A stretch of 64,000 bases of DNA. It comes from Maribacter sp. Its GTDB lineage: Bacteria > Bacteroidota > Bacteroidia > Flavobacteriales > Flavobacteriaceae. Under the pieces are notes generated by a model, which saw only the letters and a program-made list of their open reading frames with translations, was not told where the DNA came from and ran no database searches. Numbering within the stretch: the stretch's first letter is position 1; each line of letters begins with the position of its first letter. The stretch is taken from the NCBI GenBank assembly GCA_002749285.1, contig PDPR01000012.1, forward strand, positions 89,690 to 153,689, written 5' to 3'. Made by a program: the position numbers and the translations under genes. Below, piece after piece: positions 35,602 through 46,066 of this stretch.

Positions 35602-37155
35602 ATGAAATTTTTTAATGCAGGGCAGATTTATGCTGCTGATAAATCCACAATTGAAAAACAACGGATTTCCAGTAATGAGCTTATGGAACGTGCTGCCGTT
35701 CAAATATTCAATTGGCTCCATTTGCGCATGCAGGGATCCCAAATAAAGATCCATCTTTTCTGTGGAATAGGAAACAATGGGGGTGACGGCATGGCCTTGG
35801 CAAGGCATTTGAAGGAACATGGATATAATGTTGAGGTTAATGTAGTAAACTATAGCGATAAACGGTCCAAGGATTTTTTAACCAACCTGAATCGTTTGAA
35901 AGACCTTGGGATATGGCCTAATTTTTTGGAAAGGGACTGTGAATTTGCCGAAATAGGAAAGGATGATATTATTGTCGATGCGATTTTCGGTATAGGTCTC
36001 AACAGGACCCCTGACCCATGGGTTACCCAACTTATCCAGCATTTGAATGGTTCAGGGGCGTTTATATTAGCTGTGGACATACCTTCAGGGGTGTTTATGG
36101 ACAAGGGCGTGGAAGATGCCAATGCAGTCGTCAAGGCGAACCACGTATTGAGCTTTCAGCTGCCCAAGTTGGTTTTTTTCTTGCCGGAAACCGGGATTTT
36201 CAGTAATCAATGGGAGGTTTTGGACATTGGTCTGGATGCAGGTTTTTTGGCAGAAACCGAAACTGAATTCGATTTGATAGGCAAGAATGAGGTATTGCCC
36301 ATATATAGGCCACGAGAGAAATTTTCCCATAAGGGGACTTATGGGCATTCCTTGGTCATTGGGGGAAGTTATGGTAAGATCGGTGCCGTTACGCTGGCTG
36401 CCAAGGCCTCTTTAAACGTTGGTAGTGGATTGGTGACGGCTTATGTGCCCCGTTGTGGCTATACACCCATTCAAACTTCGCTCCCAGAGGTAATGGTGAT
36501 TACCGATAAGGGGGAAGGCCATATAAAGGCAATTGAATTCGATATCCAACCAACGGTAATAGGTTTGGGGGTTGGCCTCGGTACCTCGGTAGAAACGGCA
36601 GCGGCTTTTTCAAGTTTCATCAATACGGTCAATTCCCCTTTGGTCATTGATGCTGACGGATTGAACTTACTTTCAGGGCATAGGGAATTACTTAAGGAAT
36701 TGCCACCAAGGACCATTTTGACCCCACACCCTAAAGAGCTTGAACGACTGGTCGGTAGTTGGAAGGATGATTTTGAGAAGTTGCGAAAGGTTAAAAGGTT
36801 CTCAAAAAAGTACGATGTGATCGTAGTTGTTAAAGGAGCCCACAGCATAACGGTCTATGAAGATCATGGTTATGTAAACGCAACGGGTAACCCAGGTATG
36901 GCGACAGCAGGTAGCGGTGATGCGTTGACAGGGGTTATTACCGGTCTGGTGGCCCAAGGGTATGAACCTTTGGATGCCGCGATTTTTGGCGTGTACCTAC
37001 ATGGTAGGGCAGGTGATATAGCCCTAGGGCAAACAGGTTACCAATCCTTGACGGCCTCTAAGATCATCGATGCCATAGGTATGGCATTCGTCGACTTGTT
37101 TAAAATACCGGAGACCCCGGAACAGGGGGAGGGGCAAGGGGAACCGGGGGTCTGA
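35602..37155 (+). CDS. nnr: bifunctional NAD(P)H-hydrate epimerase / ADP-dependent dehydratase
   Basis: Repairs hydrated NAD(P)H. 517 residues: N-terminal YjeF epimerase domain (about 1-220: FCGIGNNGGDGMALARHL, DAIFGIGLNR, LAVDIPSGV) and C-terminal ribokinase-like dehydratase domain (about 225-505: GTYGHSLVIGGSYGKIGA, LVIDADGLNLL, TPHPKELERL, NPGMATAGSGDALTGVI). Both domains keep their signatures. Divergent from thrA with 267 nt between the two starts; converges on the next gene. The C-terminal tail is Gly/Pro/Glu-rich and of no clear function. Confidence 0.96.
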   Translation: MKFFNAGQIYAADKSTIEKQRISSNELMERAAVQIFNWLHLRMQGSQIKIHLFCGIGNNGGDGMALARHLKEHGYNVEVNVVNYSDKRSKDFLTNLNRLKDLGIWPNFLERDCEFAEIGKDDIIVDAIFGIGLNRTPDPWVTQLIQHLNGSGAFILAVDIPSGVFMDKGVEDANAVVKANHVLSFQLPKLVFFLPETGIFSNQWEVLDIGLDAGFLAETETEFDLIGKNEVLPIYRPREKFSHKGTYGHSLVIGGSYGKIGAVTLAAKASLNVGSGLVTAYVPRCGYTPIQTSLPEVMVITDKGEGHIKAIEFDIQPTVIGLGVGLGTSVETAAAFSSFINTVNSPLVIDADGLNLLSGHRELLKELPPRTILTPHPKELERLVGSWKDDFEKLRKVKRFSKKYDVIVVVKGAHSITVYEDHGYVNATGNPGMATAGSGDALTGVITGLVAQGYEPLDAAIFGVYLHGRAGDIALGQTGYQSLTASKIIDAIGMAFVDLFKIPETPEQGEGQGEPGV

Positions 37156-37176
37156 AAAGGGGCTGGCGGCCAGGTT

Positions 37177-37581
37177 TTATCTCGCCGATTTCACCCTTCT
37201 CTTGATCCATAATAGGGCGTTGTCGAACTCAATGAAGAATTTCATTGGTTTTTTGTAGAATAGTTTCTCTATTTTAAAATTGTGCATATCTATTTCCTTA
37301 ACGGAAACGATCGCAAAGCCTTTCAGATTCTCCAATCCCCTTAGGTAGGTGTATATCGTGGGGTCGATAGCGTAAGAATTCCTGCGAAGACTAATGTAGC
37401 CAAAAGGTCTGTCCCTGAAATGTATTTCAGAAATACCTATGATCTGGTATGCTCTTTCAAGGGTCAAGGTTGAGCCCTCCTCAAAATTTGCTACCATGTA
37501 ATTGTCATAAACCTGTATTGTGCCTATTCCCAAATCGTATTCCTTTACAATAATGGTTTTCTTAGTTGATCCCAAGCTCAT
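37177..37581 (-). CDS. conserved hypothetical protein (STAS-like)
   Basis: 134-residue soluble protein, MSLGSTKKTIIVKEYDLGIG at the start and FIEFDNALLWIKRRVKSAR at the end. The order of short strands and helices (YDNYMVANFEEGSTLTLERA, quoted up to its key part: ANFEEGSTLTL; then GFAIVSVKEID) resembles the SpoIIAA/STAS-like proteins common in flavobacteria. No enzymatic motif. It ends 22 nt from the nnr stop (convergent) and lies downstream of clpC behind a strong terminator, so it is transcribed separately. Function unknown. Confidence 0.7.
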   Translation of the reverse strand: MSLGSTKKTIIVKEYDLGIGTIQVYDNYMVANFEEGSTLTLERAYQIIGISEIHFRDRPFGYISLRRNSYAIDPTIYTYLRGLENLKGFAIVSVKEIDMHNFKIEKLFYKKPMKFFIEFDNALLWIKRRVKSAR

Positions 37582-37720
37582 CTAAATTATAGTGTCTGTG
37601 GCAAAAATAGATGTAACTACCTTGAAACAATAAAATTTTAGACCAAAGGCTTAAATATCGTGTGTACTGCCATCTTCAATGGGGGCTTGTGTTTTATTTC
37701 CTGCTTTTCGGGTCTCTGGA

Positions 37721-37759
37721 AAAACAAAAGGGAGTCTATGAACGAGACTCCCTTTTGTT
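37721..37759 (-). terminator. clpC terminator
   Basis: 15-bp perfect stem (37723-37737 with 37745-37759), 7-nt loop, T-rich on the minus-strand 3' side, 19 nt after the clpC stop. Confidence 0.85.
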
Positions 37760-37777
37760 ATTGGATTTTGTTGGAAT

Positions 37778-40327
37778 TTAGGTTTTGGAAGACTTTTCGC
37801 CCTTTTTGATATTTATTGTCAGGCTTTCATTTTTCTCGTCCAGATCCATAAAGATACTATCACCTTCATCTAGTTTTGAGTTTACGATTTCCTCGGCCAA
37901 GGCATCCTCAATATATTTTTGGATGGCTCTTTTTAAGGGACGGGCACCGTATTGTTTGTCAAAGCCTTTTTCGGCGATATAGTCTTTCGCTTTTTCGGTG
38001 AGGTTCAAATTATAACCAATGTCCTTGATACGGGCGTAAAGCTTCTCCAGTTCTATGTCTATGATCTTGTGTATGTCCCCACGTTCCAGGGCATTAAAGA
38101 CGATTACATCGTCGATCCTGTTTAGGAACTCGGGGGCAAAGGCCTTTTTCAAGGCATTTTCGATAACACTTTTTTGATATGTGTCTGCCTGTGATTTTTT
38201 CGCAGAGGTGCCAAAACCGACCCCTTGTCCGAAATCCTTCAATTGTCTGGCCCCAATATTGGAGGTCATTATGATAATGGTGTTCCTGAAATCGATTTTT
38301 CTCCCTAGGCTATCCGTAAGGAAACCATCATCCAGTACCTGTAACATCATATTGAAGACATCTGGATGTGCTTTTTCGACTTCATCCAACAGTATCACGG
38401 AGTAAGGCTTGCGTCTGACCTTTTCGGTCAACTGTCCGCCCTCTTCGTAACCCACGTATCCCGGAGGTGCCCCTACCAACCTTGAAATAGCGAATTTTTC
38501 CATGTATTCGCTCATGTCGATACGGATCAGGGCATCTTCAGAGTCGAAAAGTTCCTTGGCCAGGACCTTGGCCAATTGGGTTTTGCCAACCCCTGTCTGT
38601 CCTAGGAATATAAATGAACCAATAGGCTTGTTCGGGTCTTTCAGTCCGGCACGGTTTCTTTGAATGGCCTTGGCCACCTTTGAAACGGCTTCGTCCTGGC
38701 CTATGACGTTCGCTTTTATAAGCTCTGGCAGTTCCGCCAGTTTGTTGCTCTCGGTCTGTGCGATCCTATTTACGGGAATTCCACTCATCATGGAAACAAC
38801 ATCGGCAACATTGTCCTCGGAAACGACCTCTTTGTGCAGTTTGCTGTCCTCTTCCCATTTTTCTTGGGCGATGGTGAGTTCTTTCTCCAATCTTTTCTCA
38901 TCATCGCGCAACTTGGCAGCCTCTTCGTATTTTTGCTTTTTGACCACGCTGTTCTTGAGTTCCCTTACATCCTCGAGTTGTTTCTCCAGCTCAAGAATCT
39001 GTTTGGGTACATCCATATTCACGATATGCACCCTGGAACCGGCCTCATCCAAGGCATCGATGGCCTTGTCCGGCAAGAACCTATCGGTCATATAGCGATT
39101 GGTCAACTTAACACAGGCTATAATTGCCTCATCGGTATAGGAGACATTATGGTGGTCTTCGTATTTGCGTTTGATATTCTGGAGAATCTCTATAGTCTCA
39201 TCAACAGATGTAGGTTCTACGATTACCTTCTGGAACCTTCGCTCCAAGGCACCGTCCTTTTCTATATATTGTCTGTATTCGTCCAAGGTCGTGGCTCCGA
39301 CACATTGTATCTCGCCCCTGGCCAACGCAGGCTTGAACATGTTCGAGGCATCCAGGCTTCCTGTAGCCCCACCGGCACCGACTATAGTGTGTATTTCGTC
39401 AATGAAGAGAATTACATCGTCATTTTTTTCCAACTCGTTCATTACGGCCTTCATCCGTTCTTCGAACTGGCCCCTGTATTTTGTTCCTGCGACCAGGGAG
39501 GCCAGATCCAAGGTGACGACCCTTTTGTTGTAAAGGATTCTTGAAACTTTTTTATTTATGATACGCAGGGCCAAGCCTTCCGCTATGGCACTCTTCCCCA
39601 CACCGGGCTCACCGATCAGCAAAGGGTTGTTCTTTTTTCGGCGACTTAGTATCTGGGAGACCCTTTCAATCTCTTTTTCACGGCCCACTACGGGATCCAG
39701 TTTCTGTTCTTCGGCCATTTGGGTCAGGTCCCTGCCAAAATTATCCAAAACAGGGGTCTTGGATTTTTTGTTGCCCTTTTGGGTCGATGCAGGTCCAAAA
39801 GAGCTTTCCTTGCCACTGTTTGGTTCTTCGGGGTCATTGGGGAACGATTCCGAAGTAGGGGAATCCACAATATCGTCATCACTGGTTATCATGAATTTGA
39901 ACTGTTCTTTGACCCCGTCATAATCCACTTTCATTTTATGTAGTAATTTGGTGGTTGGGTCATTTTCATTCCTGAGGATACACAACAAAAGATGGGCTGT
40001 GTTTATCGAGGAACTTTGGAAAAGCTTTGCTTCAAGAAAAGTTGTTTTCAGGGCACGTTCCGCCTGTCTTGTCAAGTGCAGGTTCTTTTTGTCCTTTTGG
40101 ATCCCACTTGGGTTTGGGTTGGAGGGACTGAGTATCTCCACTTTTCTACGTAGGTGGTCCAAATCGATATCCAAGGCATCCAATATGCTTATTGCCTTGC
40201 CGTTTCCATCGCGCAACAGACCAAGCATCAAATGCTCGGTACCGATAAAATCATGTCCCAACCTTAATGCCTCTTCCTTACTATAAGCAATTACATCCTT
40301 TACCCGAGGTGAAAAATTATCATCCAT
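37778..40327 (-). CDS. clpC: ATP-dependent Clp protease ATPase subunit ClpC
   Basis: Hexameric AAA+ unfoldase that feeds ClpP. 849 residues: two Clp-N repeats (about 1-145), AAA-1 with Walker A GEPGVGKSA and FIDEIHTIVGAG, a middle region with a UVR-like helix (KKQKYEEAAKLRDDEKRLEKE, key part KYEEAAKLRDDEK), and AAA-2 with GQTGVGKTQ and LLDEVEKAHPDVF, then GARPLKRAIQKYIED. The UVR-like region marks ClpC rather than ClpA or ClpB. Divergent from gyrA with 257 nt between. No ctsR or mcsAB is next to it, as usual outside Firmicutes. Confidence 0.95.
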   Translation of the reverse strand: MDDNFSPRVKDVIAYSKEEALRLGHDFIGTEHLMLGLLRDGNGKAISILDALDIDLDHLRRKVEILSPSNPNPSGIQKDKKNLHLTRQAERALKTTFLEAKLFQSSSINTAHLLLCILRNENDPTTKLLHKMKVDYDGVKEQFKFMITSDDDIVDSPTSESFPNDPEEPNSGKESSFGPASTQKGNKKSKTPVLDNFGRDLTQMAEEQKLDPVVGREKEIERVSQILSRRKKNNPLLIGEPGVGKSAIAEGLALRIINKKVSRILYNKRVVTLDLASLVAGTKYRGQFEERMKAVMNELEKNDDVILFIDEIHTIVGAGGATGSLDASNMFKPALARGEIQCVGATTLDEYRQYIEKDGALERRFQKVIVEPTSVDETIEILQNIKRKYEDHHNVSYTDEAIIACVKLTNRYMTDRFLPDKAIDALDEAGSRVHIVNMDVPKQILELEKQLEDVRELKNSVVKKQKYEEAAKLRDDEKRLEKELTIAQEKWEEDSKLHKEVVSEDNVADVVSMMSGIPVNRIAQTESNKLAELPELIKANVIGQDEAVSKVAKAIQRNRAGLKDPNKPIGSFIFLGQTGVGKTQLAKVLAKELFDSEDALIRIDMSEYMEKFAISRLVGAPPGYVGYEEGGQLTEKVRRKPYSVILLDEVEKAHPDVFNMMLQVLDDGFLTDSLGRKIDFRNTIIIMTSNIGARQLKDFGQGVGFGTSAKKSQADTYQKSVIENALKKAFAPEFLNRIDDVIVFNALERGDIHKIIDIELEKLYARIKDIGYNLNLTEKAKDYIAEKGFDKQYGARPLKRAIQKYIEDALAEEIVNSKLDEGDSIFMDLDEKNESLTINIKKGEKSSKT

Positions 40328-40453
40328 ATATTATACTTTCAGCAATAAAATTACTAAAACTATACTAATCTATACCAAATACCACGCCCAATAATCGATA
40401 ATCGTGGCTTAAATGACAAAAAAAGCCCTTGATCACAAAATAAAAGGTGTGGA

Positions 40454-40488
40454 TTATCAACCAAAGGTATATGGGCAGGTGTTGATAA
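40454..40488. promoter_or_regulatory. DnaA-box-like pair between clpC and gyrA
   Basis: TTATCAACC (40454-40462, + strand) and TTATCAACA on the minus strand (40480-40488) face each other about 100 nt upstream of gyrA. See the matching 9-mers at 15242 and 59021/59041. Confidence 0.35.
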
Positions 40489-40584
40489 ATTATTGTATAA
40501 AGTATTTGATATGTACATTAAAAGCTCCGAAAATACGTATATTGCCTTGCTTTTTTAAAGAAGATAAACTGATAAAATATTAGA

Positions 40585-43116
40585 ATGGCAGAAGGAGAAA
40601 AATTGATTCCCATCAATATTGAAGACGAAATGAAGTCTGCCTACATTGATTATTCAATGTCGGTCATTGTGTCACGTGCCCTGCCGGATGTCAGGGACGG
40701 ATTGAAACCTGTGCATAGAAGGGTACTTTACGGTATGCATGAATTGGGGGTGCGGTCAAACAGTGCGCACAAGAAATCGGCCCGTATTGTCGGTGAGGTT
40801 TTAGGTAAATACCATCCACATGGTGATACCTCTGTCTACGACACTATGGTGCGCATGGCACAAGAGTGGAGTTTACGTTATATGTTGGTCGATGGCCAGG
40901 GTAACTTTGGTTCAATAGATGGTGATAGCCCAGCGGCCATGCGATATACCGAGGCTAGAATGAGGAAGATCGCGGATGACATGTTGATAGATATCGACAA
41001 GGAAACGGTAGACCACCAGTTGAATTTTGATGATTCCCTGCAAGAACCCAAAGTGTTGCCTACCCGTATCCCCAATTTATTGGTGAACGGTGCTTCCGGT
41101 ATTGCAGTGGGTATGGCCACGAACATGGCCCCCCATAACCTTTCCGAGGTTATTGATGGGACGGTAGCTTATATTGACAACAATGATATCGAGATCGATG
41201 AGCTCATCACCCATATAAAAGCACCGGATTTCCCCACGGGAGGTGTTATTTATGGGTATGATGGTGTAAAGGAAGCTTTCCATACAGGACGTGGAAGGGT
41301 GAAGATAAGGGCCAAGGCCAAAATAGAGGAGGTCCAAGGGCGTGAGTGTATCATCGTTACTGAAATACCTTACCAGGTAAATAAGGCGGATATGATCAAG
41401 AAAACCGCCGATCTGGTGAACGAAAAGAAAATAGAGGGTATTTCCACCATTCGGGATGAATCGGACAGGAATGGTATGCGTATCGTATACATACTTAAAA
41501 GGGACGCGATCCCGAATATCGTATTGAATACCCTATTCAAGTATACATCCCTTCAATCCTCATTCAGTGTGAACAACATCGCGTTGGTGAACGGTAGGCC
41601 ACAAATGCTGAATGTCAAAGAGATAATCCACTATTTTGTGGAGCACAGACATGAAGTTGTGGTCAGAAGGACCAAATTCGAACTAAAGAAAGCAGAGGCT
41701 AGGGCACACATCCTTGAGGGATTGATCATCGCCTCTGATAATATAGATGAGGTAATATCGATTATAAGGGCATCTTCCAATGCCGATGAGGCTAGGGTGA
41801 ACCTAATGGAAAGGTTCAAGTTGTCCGAGATACAGGCCAAGGCAATCGTGGAAATGAGGCTACGCCAACTTACCGGTCTGGAACAGGATAAGTTGCGCTC
41901 AGAATATGATGAGGTCATCAAGACCATTGCGGACCTTAAGGATATCCTGGAACGTAAGGAGCGTAGAATGCAGATCATTAAGGATGAACTGCTCGAGGTC
42001 AAAGAGAAATATGGTGATGAAAGAAGGTCTGTGATAAACTTTGCAGGTGGTGACTTGAGTATCGAGGACATGATTCCCGACGAACAAGTGGTCATAACCA
42101 TTTCACATGCCGGTTATATCAAGAGGACGCCCTTGTCGGAATATAAGACCCAGAATAGGGGAGGTGTTGGTCAAAAAGCATCGTCGACGCGAAATGAGGA
42201 TTTCCTAGAACATCTGTTTGTGGGGACCAACCACCAATATATGTTGTTCTTTACCCAAAAAGGAAAATGTTTCTGGATGCGTGTGTACGAAATCCCAGAA
42301 GGTAGCAGAACATCCAAGGGAAGGGCTATACAGAACTTGATCAACATAGAGCAGGATGACAAGGTAAAGGCTTTTATCTGTACGCAGGATCTCAAGGACG
42401 AAGAGTATGTGAACAGTCACTATGTGATTATGGCCACTAAGAAAGGTACGGTCAAAAAGACTTCCTTGGAACAATACTCAAGGCCAAGACAGAATGGGAT
42501 CAATGCCATTGGTATTAAAGAGGACGACGAACTGTTAGAAGCGAAATTGACGACTGGTACCAGTCAGATATTCCTAGGGTTGAGATCAGGGAAGGCCATT
42601 AGGTTCGAGGAAGGAAAGACCAGGCCTATGGGGCGTAATGCCTCAGGGGTCAGGGGTATTCGCTTGGCCGATGAAAAGGATGAGGTCATAGGAATGGTTT
42701 CGGTCCATGATCTGGAGGAGGAGATTCTTGTGGTTTCCGAGAATGGTTATGGTAAGCGTTCAAGTATCGAGGATTATAGGGTCACAAACCGTGGAGGTAA
42801 GGGTGTTAAGACGATATCCATTACAGAGAAGACCGGTGGCCTGGTAGCCATTAAGAATGTATCGGATTCCGATGATTTGATGATCATCAACAGATCGGGT
42901 ATTGCCATTCGTATGAGTGTTGAGGATTTACGTGTAATGGGAAGGGCTACCCAAGGGGTTAGGTTGATCAACATCAAAGGCAACGACAGTATTGCCGCTG
43001 TTGCAAAGGTGATGAAAGACGATGGGGCCGTGGACGAAGTCGATATAATGGATATAGAGGTCAAACCCGAGGATGGCACGGCTATTGATAAGGGTAGTCC
43101 GGGAGAAACAAAATAG
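40585..43116 (+). CDS. gyrA: DNA gyrase subunit A
   Basis: ATP-dependent negative supercoiling of DNA with GyrB. 843 residues; active-site Tyr is Y121 in [10 protein letters not shown]. The quinolone region reads [17 protein letters not shown], with Thr and Asp at the positions of E. coli S83 and D87, a drug-sensitive type by residue class. The C-terminal beta-pinwheel carries [10 protein letters not shown], the GyrA box, which separates it from ParC. Followed after 27 nt by a TPR gene, probably on the same transcript. Confidence 0.96.
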   Translation: MAEGEKLIPINIEDEMKSAYIDYSMSVIVSRALPDVRDGLKPVHRRVLYGMHELGVRSNSAHKKSARIVGEVLGKYHPHGDTSVYDTMVRMAQEWSLRYMLVDGQGNFGSIDGDSPAAMRYTEARMRKIADDMLIDIDKETVDHQLNFDDSLQEPKVLPTRIPNLLVNGASGIAVGMATNMAPHNLSEVIDGTVAYIDNNDIEIDELITHIKAPDFPTGGVIYGYDGVKEAFHTGRGRVKIRAKAKIEEVQGRECIIVTEIPYQVNKADMIKKTADLVNEKKIEGISTIRDESDRNGMRIVYILKRDAIPNIVLNTLFKYTSLQSSFSVNNIALVNGRPQMLNVKEIIHYFVEHRHEVVVRRTKFELKKAEARAHILEGLIIASDNIDEVISIIRASSNADEARVNLMERFKLSEIQAKAIVEMRLRQLTGLEQDKLRSEYDEVIKTIADLKDILERKERRMQIIKDELLEVKEKYGDERRSVINFAGGDLSIEDMIPDEQVVITISHAGYIKRTPLSEYKTQNRGGVGQKASSTRNEDFLEHLFVGTNHQYMLFFTQKGKCFWMRVYEIPEGSRTSKGRAIQNLINIEQDDKVKAFICTQDLKDEEYVNSHYVIMATKKGTVKKTSLEQYSRPRQNGINAIGIKEDDELLEAKLTTGTSQIFLGLRSGKAIRFEEGKTRPMGRNASGVRGIRLADEKDEVIGMVSVHDLEEEILVVSENGYGKRSSIEDYRVTNRGGKGVKTISITEKTGGLVAIKNVSDSDDLMIINRSGIAIRMSVEDLRVMGRATQGVRLINIKGNDSIAAVAKVMKDDGAVDEVDIMDIEVKPEDGTAIDKGSPGETK

Positions 43117-43143
43117 TAATCAATAAATTTTAAATAAATCGAA

Positions 43144-44409
43144 ATGAAGACCAAAATTTTTATACTTGCGGCCGCCATGTCCTTTACAATGGTGGGGTTT
43201 GCGCAAAAAACCGAAATCAAAGCTGCGGAAAAAGCCCTTAAAGGAGGGGATACCGCTAGTGCAAAATCATCCCTTGAGGCTATAGCCGGCTCTATTTCCG
43301 GGGCAGACGTCAAATTGCAGGCCCATTATTATTATTTAAGGGGTAAGATCTATGCCGACTTGGCAAAAAAAGGTAATGATAGCGCTTTCGAAACAGCGAT
43401 TTCCTCGTACCATAAGGCCGATGAGATAGAAAAGAGCAGTGGCAAGGCCAAGTATGGCAAATTGATTGCCCAGGAACTATTGGCCCTTGCAGGTGAAATG
43501 GTGAATTCTGCCGTTGAGGACAACAATAATAAAAAGTTCAAGGAAGCAGGGGAAAAGCTGTACATGAGCTATAAACTTAGTCCAAAGGATACCATCTACC
43601 TTTATTATGCAGCCAGTAGTGCCGTAAATGGAGGTGAGTATGACCAGGCCTTGGCCTATTATGACGAGCTTAAGGAACTTGGTTATGATGGTGGTGGCGT
43701 TGAGTACAAAGCCACTAATATTGCGACAGGGGAAGAGGAAGTTATGGATAAGGTACAGAGGGATTTGATGGTAAAGGCTGGTACTTATAAGGATCCTGTG
43801 GATGAAAAAGTCCCTTCCAAAAAAGCGGAGATCGTAAAGAATATGGCCTTGATCTATACGCAATTGGGACAAGACGATAAAGCTTTGAATGCCTACAAGG
43901 TAGCCCGTGCCAATAATCCAAAGGATGTCAACCTGATATTGAACGAGGCCAATCTACACTATAAATTGGGCGATAAGGAAAAATTCAAGGCCTTAATGGC
44001 AGAAGCAGCGACCGTTGACCCTGACAATCCGGATTTGCATTACAACATCGGTGTGATCAATATGGAGCAAGGACACCTTGAAGAAGCCAGGAAAGCCTAT
44101 AGAAGGGCCCTTGAGATAAATCCAGGGTACACCAATGCACAATTGAACCTGTCTACAACCTATGTGAACGAAGGAAATGGCTTGATCGATGAGATGAACA
44201 GCTTAGGCAATTCCAGGGCGGATATAGCGCGTTATGATGAGTTGAAAAAGCAGAAGGATGATTTGTTCCGGGAAGGAGCCAATGTTTTGGAAGAGGCATT
44301 GAAAACAAACCCGGACAACCAAGGTATCCTAACACAATTGAAGAATATATATGGAGCTATGGGTGACGATGAGAATTTCATGAGATTGAAAAAACTTTTG
44401 GGTGAATAG
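43144..44409 (+). CDS. secreted TPR-repeat protein
   Basis: 421 residues with a signal peptide (MKTKIFILAAAMSFTMVGFAQ, cleavage after Ala-20 likely). Tetratricopeptide repeats are clearest at NMALIYTQLGQDDKALNAYKVA and NIGVINMEQGHLEEARKAYRRA (each quoted to 20 residues or fewer: ALIYTQLGQDDKALNAYKV; GVINMEQGHLEEARKAYRRA), with more degenerate ones before. TPR proteins act as scaffolds; a periplasmic role is likely. This gene is commonly found right after gyrA in flavobacteria. It is followed by a strong terminator. Partner unknown. Confidence 0.87.
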   Translation: MKTKIFILAAAMSFTMVGFAQKTEIKAAEKALKGGDTASAKSSLEAIAGSISGADVKLQAHYYYLRGKIYADLAKKGNDSAFETAISSYHKADEIEKSSGKAKYGKLIAQELLALAGEMVNSAVEDNNNKKFKEAGEKLYMSYKLSPKDTIYLYYAASSAVNGGEYDQALAYYDELKELGYDGGGVEYKATNIATGEEEVMDKVQRDLMVKAGTYKDPVDEKVPSKKAEIVKNMALIYTQLGQDDKALNAYKVARANNPKDVNLILNEANLHYKLGDKEKFKALMAEAATVDPDNPDLHYNIGVINMEQGHLEEARKAYRRALEINPGYTNAQLNLSTTYVNEGNGLIDEMNSLGNSRADIARYDELKKQKDDLFREGANVLEEALKTNPDNQGILTQLKNIYGAMGDDENFMRLKKLLGE

Positions 44410-44432
44410 TTAGATCCACAACTATAATGATG

Positions 44433-44466
44433 AAAAAGTCCTGATAATCATATCAGGACTTTTTTT
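44433..44466 (+). terminator. gyrA-TPR operon terminator
   Basis: 14-bp stem (44433-44446 with 44451-44464), 4-nt loop, T-run, 24 nt after the TPR stop. Confidence 0.87.
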
Positions 44467-44772
44467 GTACAAGCTGTTTTTATGGCCCTAAGTTGGCGGG
44501 TATAATCGAAGGCCAATTGGCCTATTTGGATCCTTGTACGGTATGACCCTCAATGCCCAACGTGTGTGTAGGAATAGTTGAGTGTTTTAAGCATCTAATC
44601 CAGCAAATACTTATAGCCATTGTTGTGTGTTCGTTTTTATCGGGTTCTGTTTAAATGACACACAATAATAGCATATGCCCAATAGGAAGACGTTAAATAT
44701 CGACCGGGTTTTATCTTTTATCGCCCCCCTGCAAAGGGCAGTGTCATGTAGGGTTTTGATAGCGGCAATAAG
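44467..44772. other. 306-nt intergenic stretch without recognised gene
   Basis: Between the gyrA-TPR terminator and the end of the thiolase gene. It holds a 12-nt palindrome GGCCAATTGGCC near 44513 and no reading frame I believe. It must contain the thiolase terminator, but no clear hairpin with T-run was found. Confidence 0.5.
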
Positions 44773-45948
44773 CTATTCCCGTTCCAAGATCATGGCCGAA
44801 GCCCCACCGCCCCCATTGCAGATAGCGGCAGCACCGATTTTGGCATTGTTCTGTTCCAATACGCTTAAAAGGGTTATCAATATACGTGCTCCGGAACATC
44901 CTAACGGATGGCCCAAAGAGACAGCGCCACCATTGATGTTCACATTCGAATCATCCAATCCCAACAACTTCATATTGGCCAATCCTACAACGGAGAAAGC
45001 CTCGTTGAGTTCAAAATAATCAACAGCATCCAAACCGATTCCCGCTTTGTCCAAGGCTTTTGGCAAGGCTTTTGCCGGGGAGGTGGTAAACCATTCCGGT
45101 TCTTGTGCGGCATCGGCATAGCTTTTTATGGTCGCTAGGGGGGTCAGGTCCAGTTCCCTGGCCTTTTCCAAGCTCATGACCACCAAAGCTGCGGCGCCAT
45201 CGTTGATGGTCGAGGCATTGGCGGCAGTTACCGTCCCATCTTTGGTGAACACAGGGCGTAGGGCTGGTATCTTTTCGATTTTCACGTTCTTGAACTCCTC
45301 GTCTTCGGAGATAATGACCGGTCCCCCTCTTCTTTGGGGTACTTCCACAGGAATGACTTCCTTGGCGAATTTACCTGATTTCCAAGCGTTCATGGAACGT
45401 TGGTACGATTTAACGGCGAAATTATCCTGTTCTTCCCGTGATAATTTGTGTTCAGTGGCACAGGCATCGGCATATACACCCATGGCATTTTGGCCATAGG
45501 CATCCATAAGGCCGTCTTTTTGCATGCCATCGACAAATGTGGTCGGGCCGAATTTCACACCTGTTCTAAGATGTGCGTAATGTGGGATAAGACTCATGTT
45601 CTCCATGCCGCCGGCTACGGCAATTGAGATATCGCCCATGGCAATGGCTTGGGTCGCCAACATTACCGATTTCATCCCCGAGGCACAGACCTTGTTTACC
45701 GTTGTACATGGCACCGTATCGGGAATACCTGCGAAAATAGCTGCTTGGCGGGCGGGAGCCTGACCCGTGCCGGCCTGTACGACATTGCCCATTAAGACCT
45801 CATCGACCAGTTTGGGGTCTAACTTGATTCTTTCCAGTGCGCCCTTAATGGCGATGGCACCTAACTTGGGTGCGGGTATCGTGGATAGGCCACCCATAAA
45901 ACTTCCAATAGGTGTCCTAACTGCGGAAACTATGACAACATCGTGCAT
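44773..45948 (-). CDS. acetyl-CoA C-acetyltransferase (thiolase)
   Basis: 391-residue type II thiolase. Active-site Cys lies in TTVNKVCASGMKSVML, the His in NGGAVSLGHPLGCSGARI, and the second Cys in ICNGGGGASAM. It condenses two acetyl-CoA or cleaves 3-ketoacyl-CoA; the sequence fits AtoB/PhaA-type acetoacetyl-CoA thiolases best. Monocistronic, divergent from the PgpH-like gene. Physiological direction is not deducible. Confidence 0.93.
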   Translation of the reverse strand: MHDVVIVSAVRTPIGSFMGGLSTIPAPKLGAIAIKGALERIKLDPKLVDEVLMGNVVQAGTGQAPARQAAIFAGIPDTVPCTTVNKVCASGMKSVMLATQAIAMGDISIAVAGGMENMSLIPHYAHLRTGVKFGPTTFVDGMQKDGLMDAYGQNAMGVYADACATEHKLSREEQDNFAVKSYQRSMNAWKSGKFAKEVIPVEVPQRRGGPVIISEDEEFKNVKIEKIPALRPVFTKDGTVTAANASTINDGAAALVVMSLEKARELDLTPLATIKSYADAAQEPEWFTTSPAKALPKALDKAGIGLDAVDYFELNEAFSVVGLANMKLLGLDDSNVNINGGAVSLGHPLGCSGARILITLLSVLEQNNAKIGAAAICNGGGGASAMILERE

Positions 45949-46032
45949 AAATATAAATTTTTAATGTTACGAATTTAATAAATTAAAATACAATCAATAT
46001 CGATGTTGTGGCAAAAGCTCTATTATATTTTC

Positions 46033-46040
46033 TATTTTTG
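46033..46040 (+). promoter_or_regulatory. -7 box of the pgpH-like gene
   Basis: TATTTTTG matches TAnnTTTG and lies 26 nt before the TTG start codon. Confidence 0.5.
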
Positions 46041-46066
46041 AGGTAGATAAAAAATGATATACCCGA

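Noticed and set aside
44505..44530. Palindrome GGCCAATTGGCC
   Set aside because: Short and isolated; no promoter or gene start nearby to give it a meaning.
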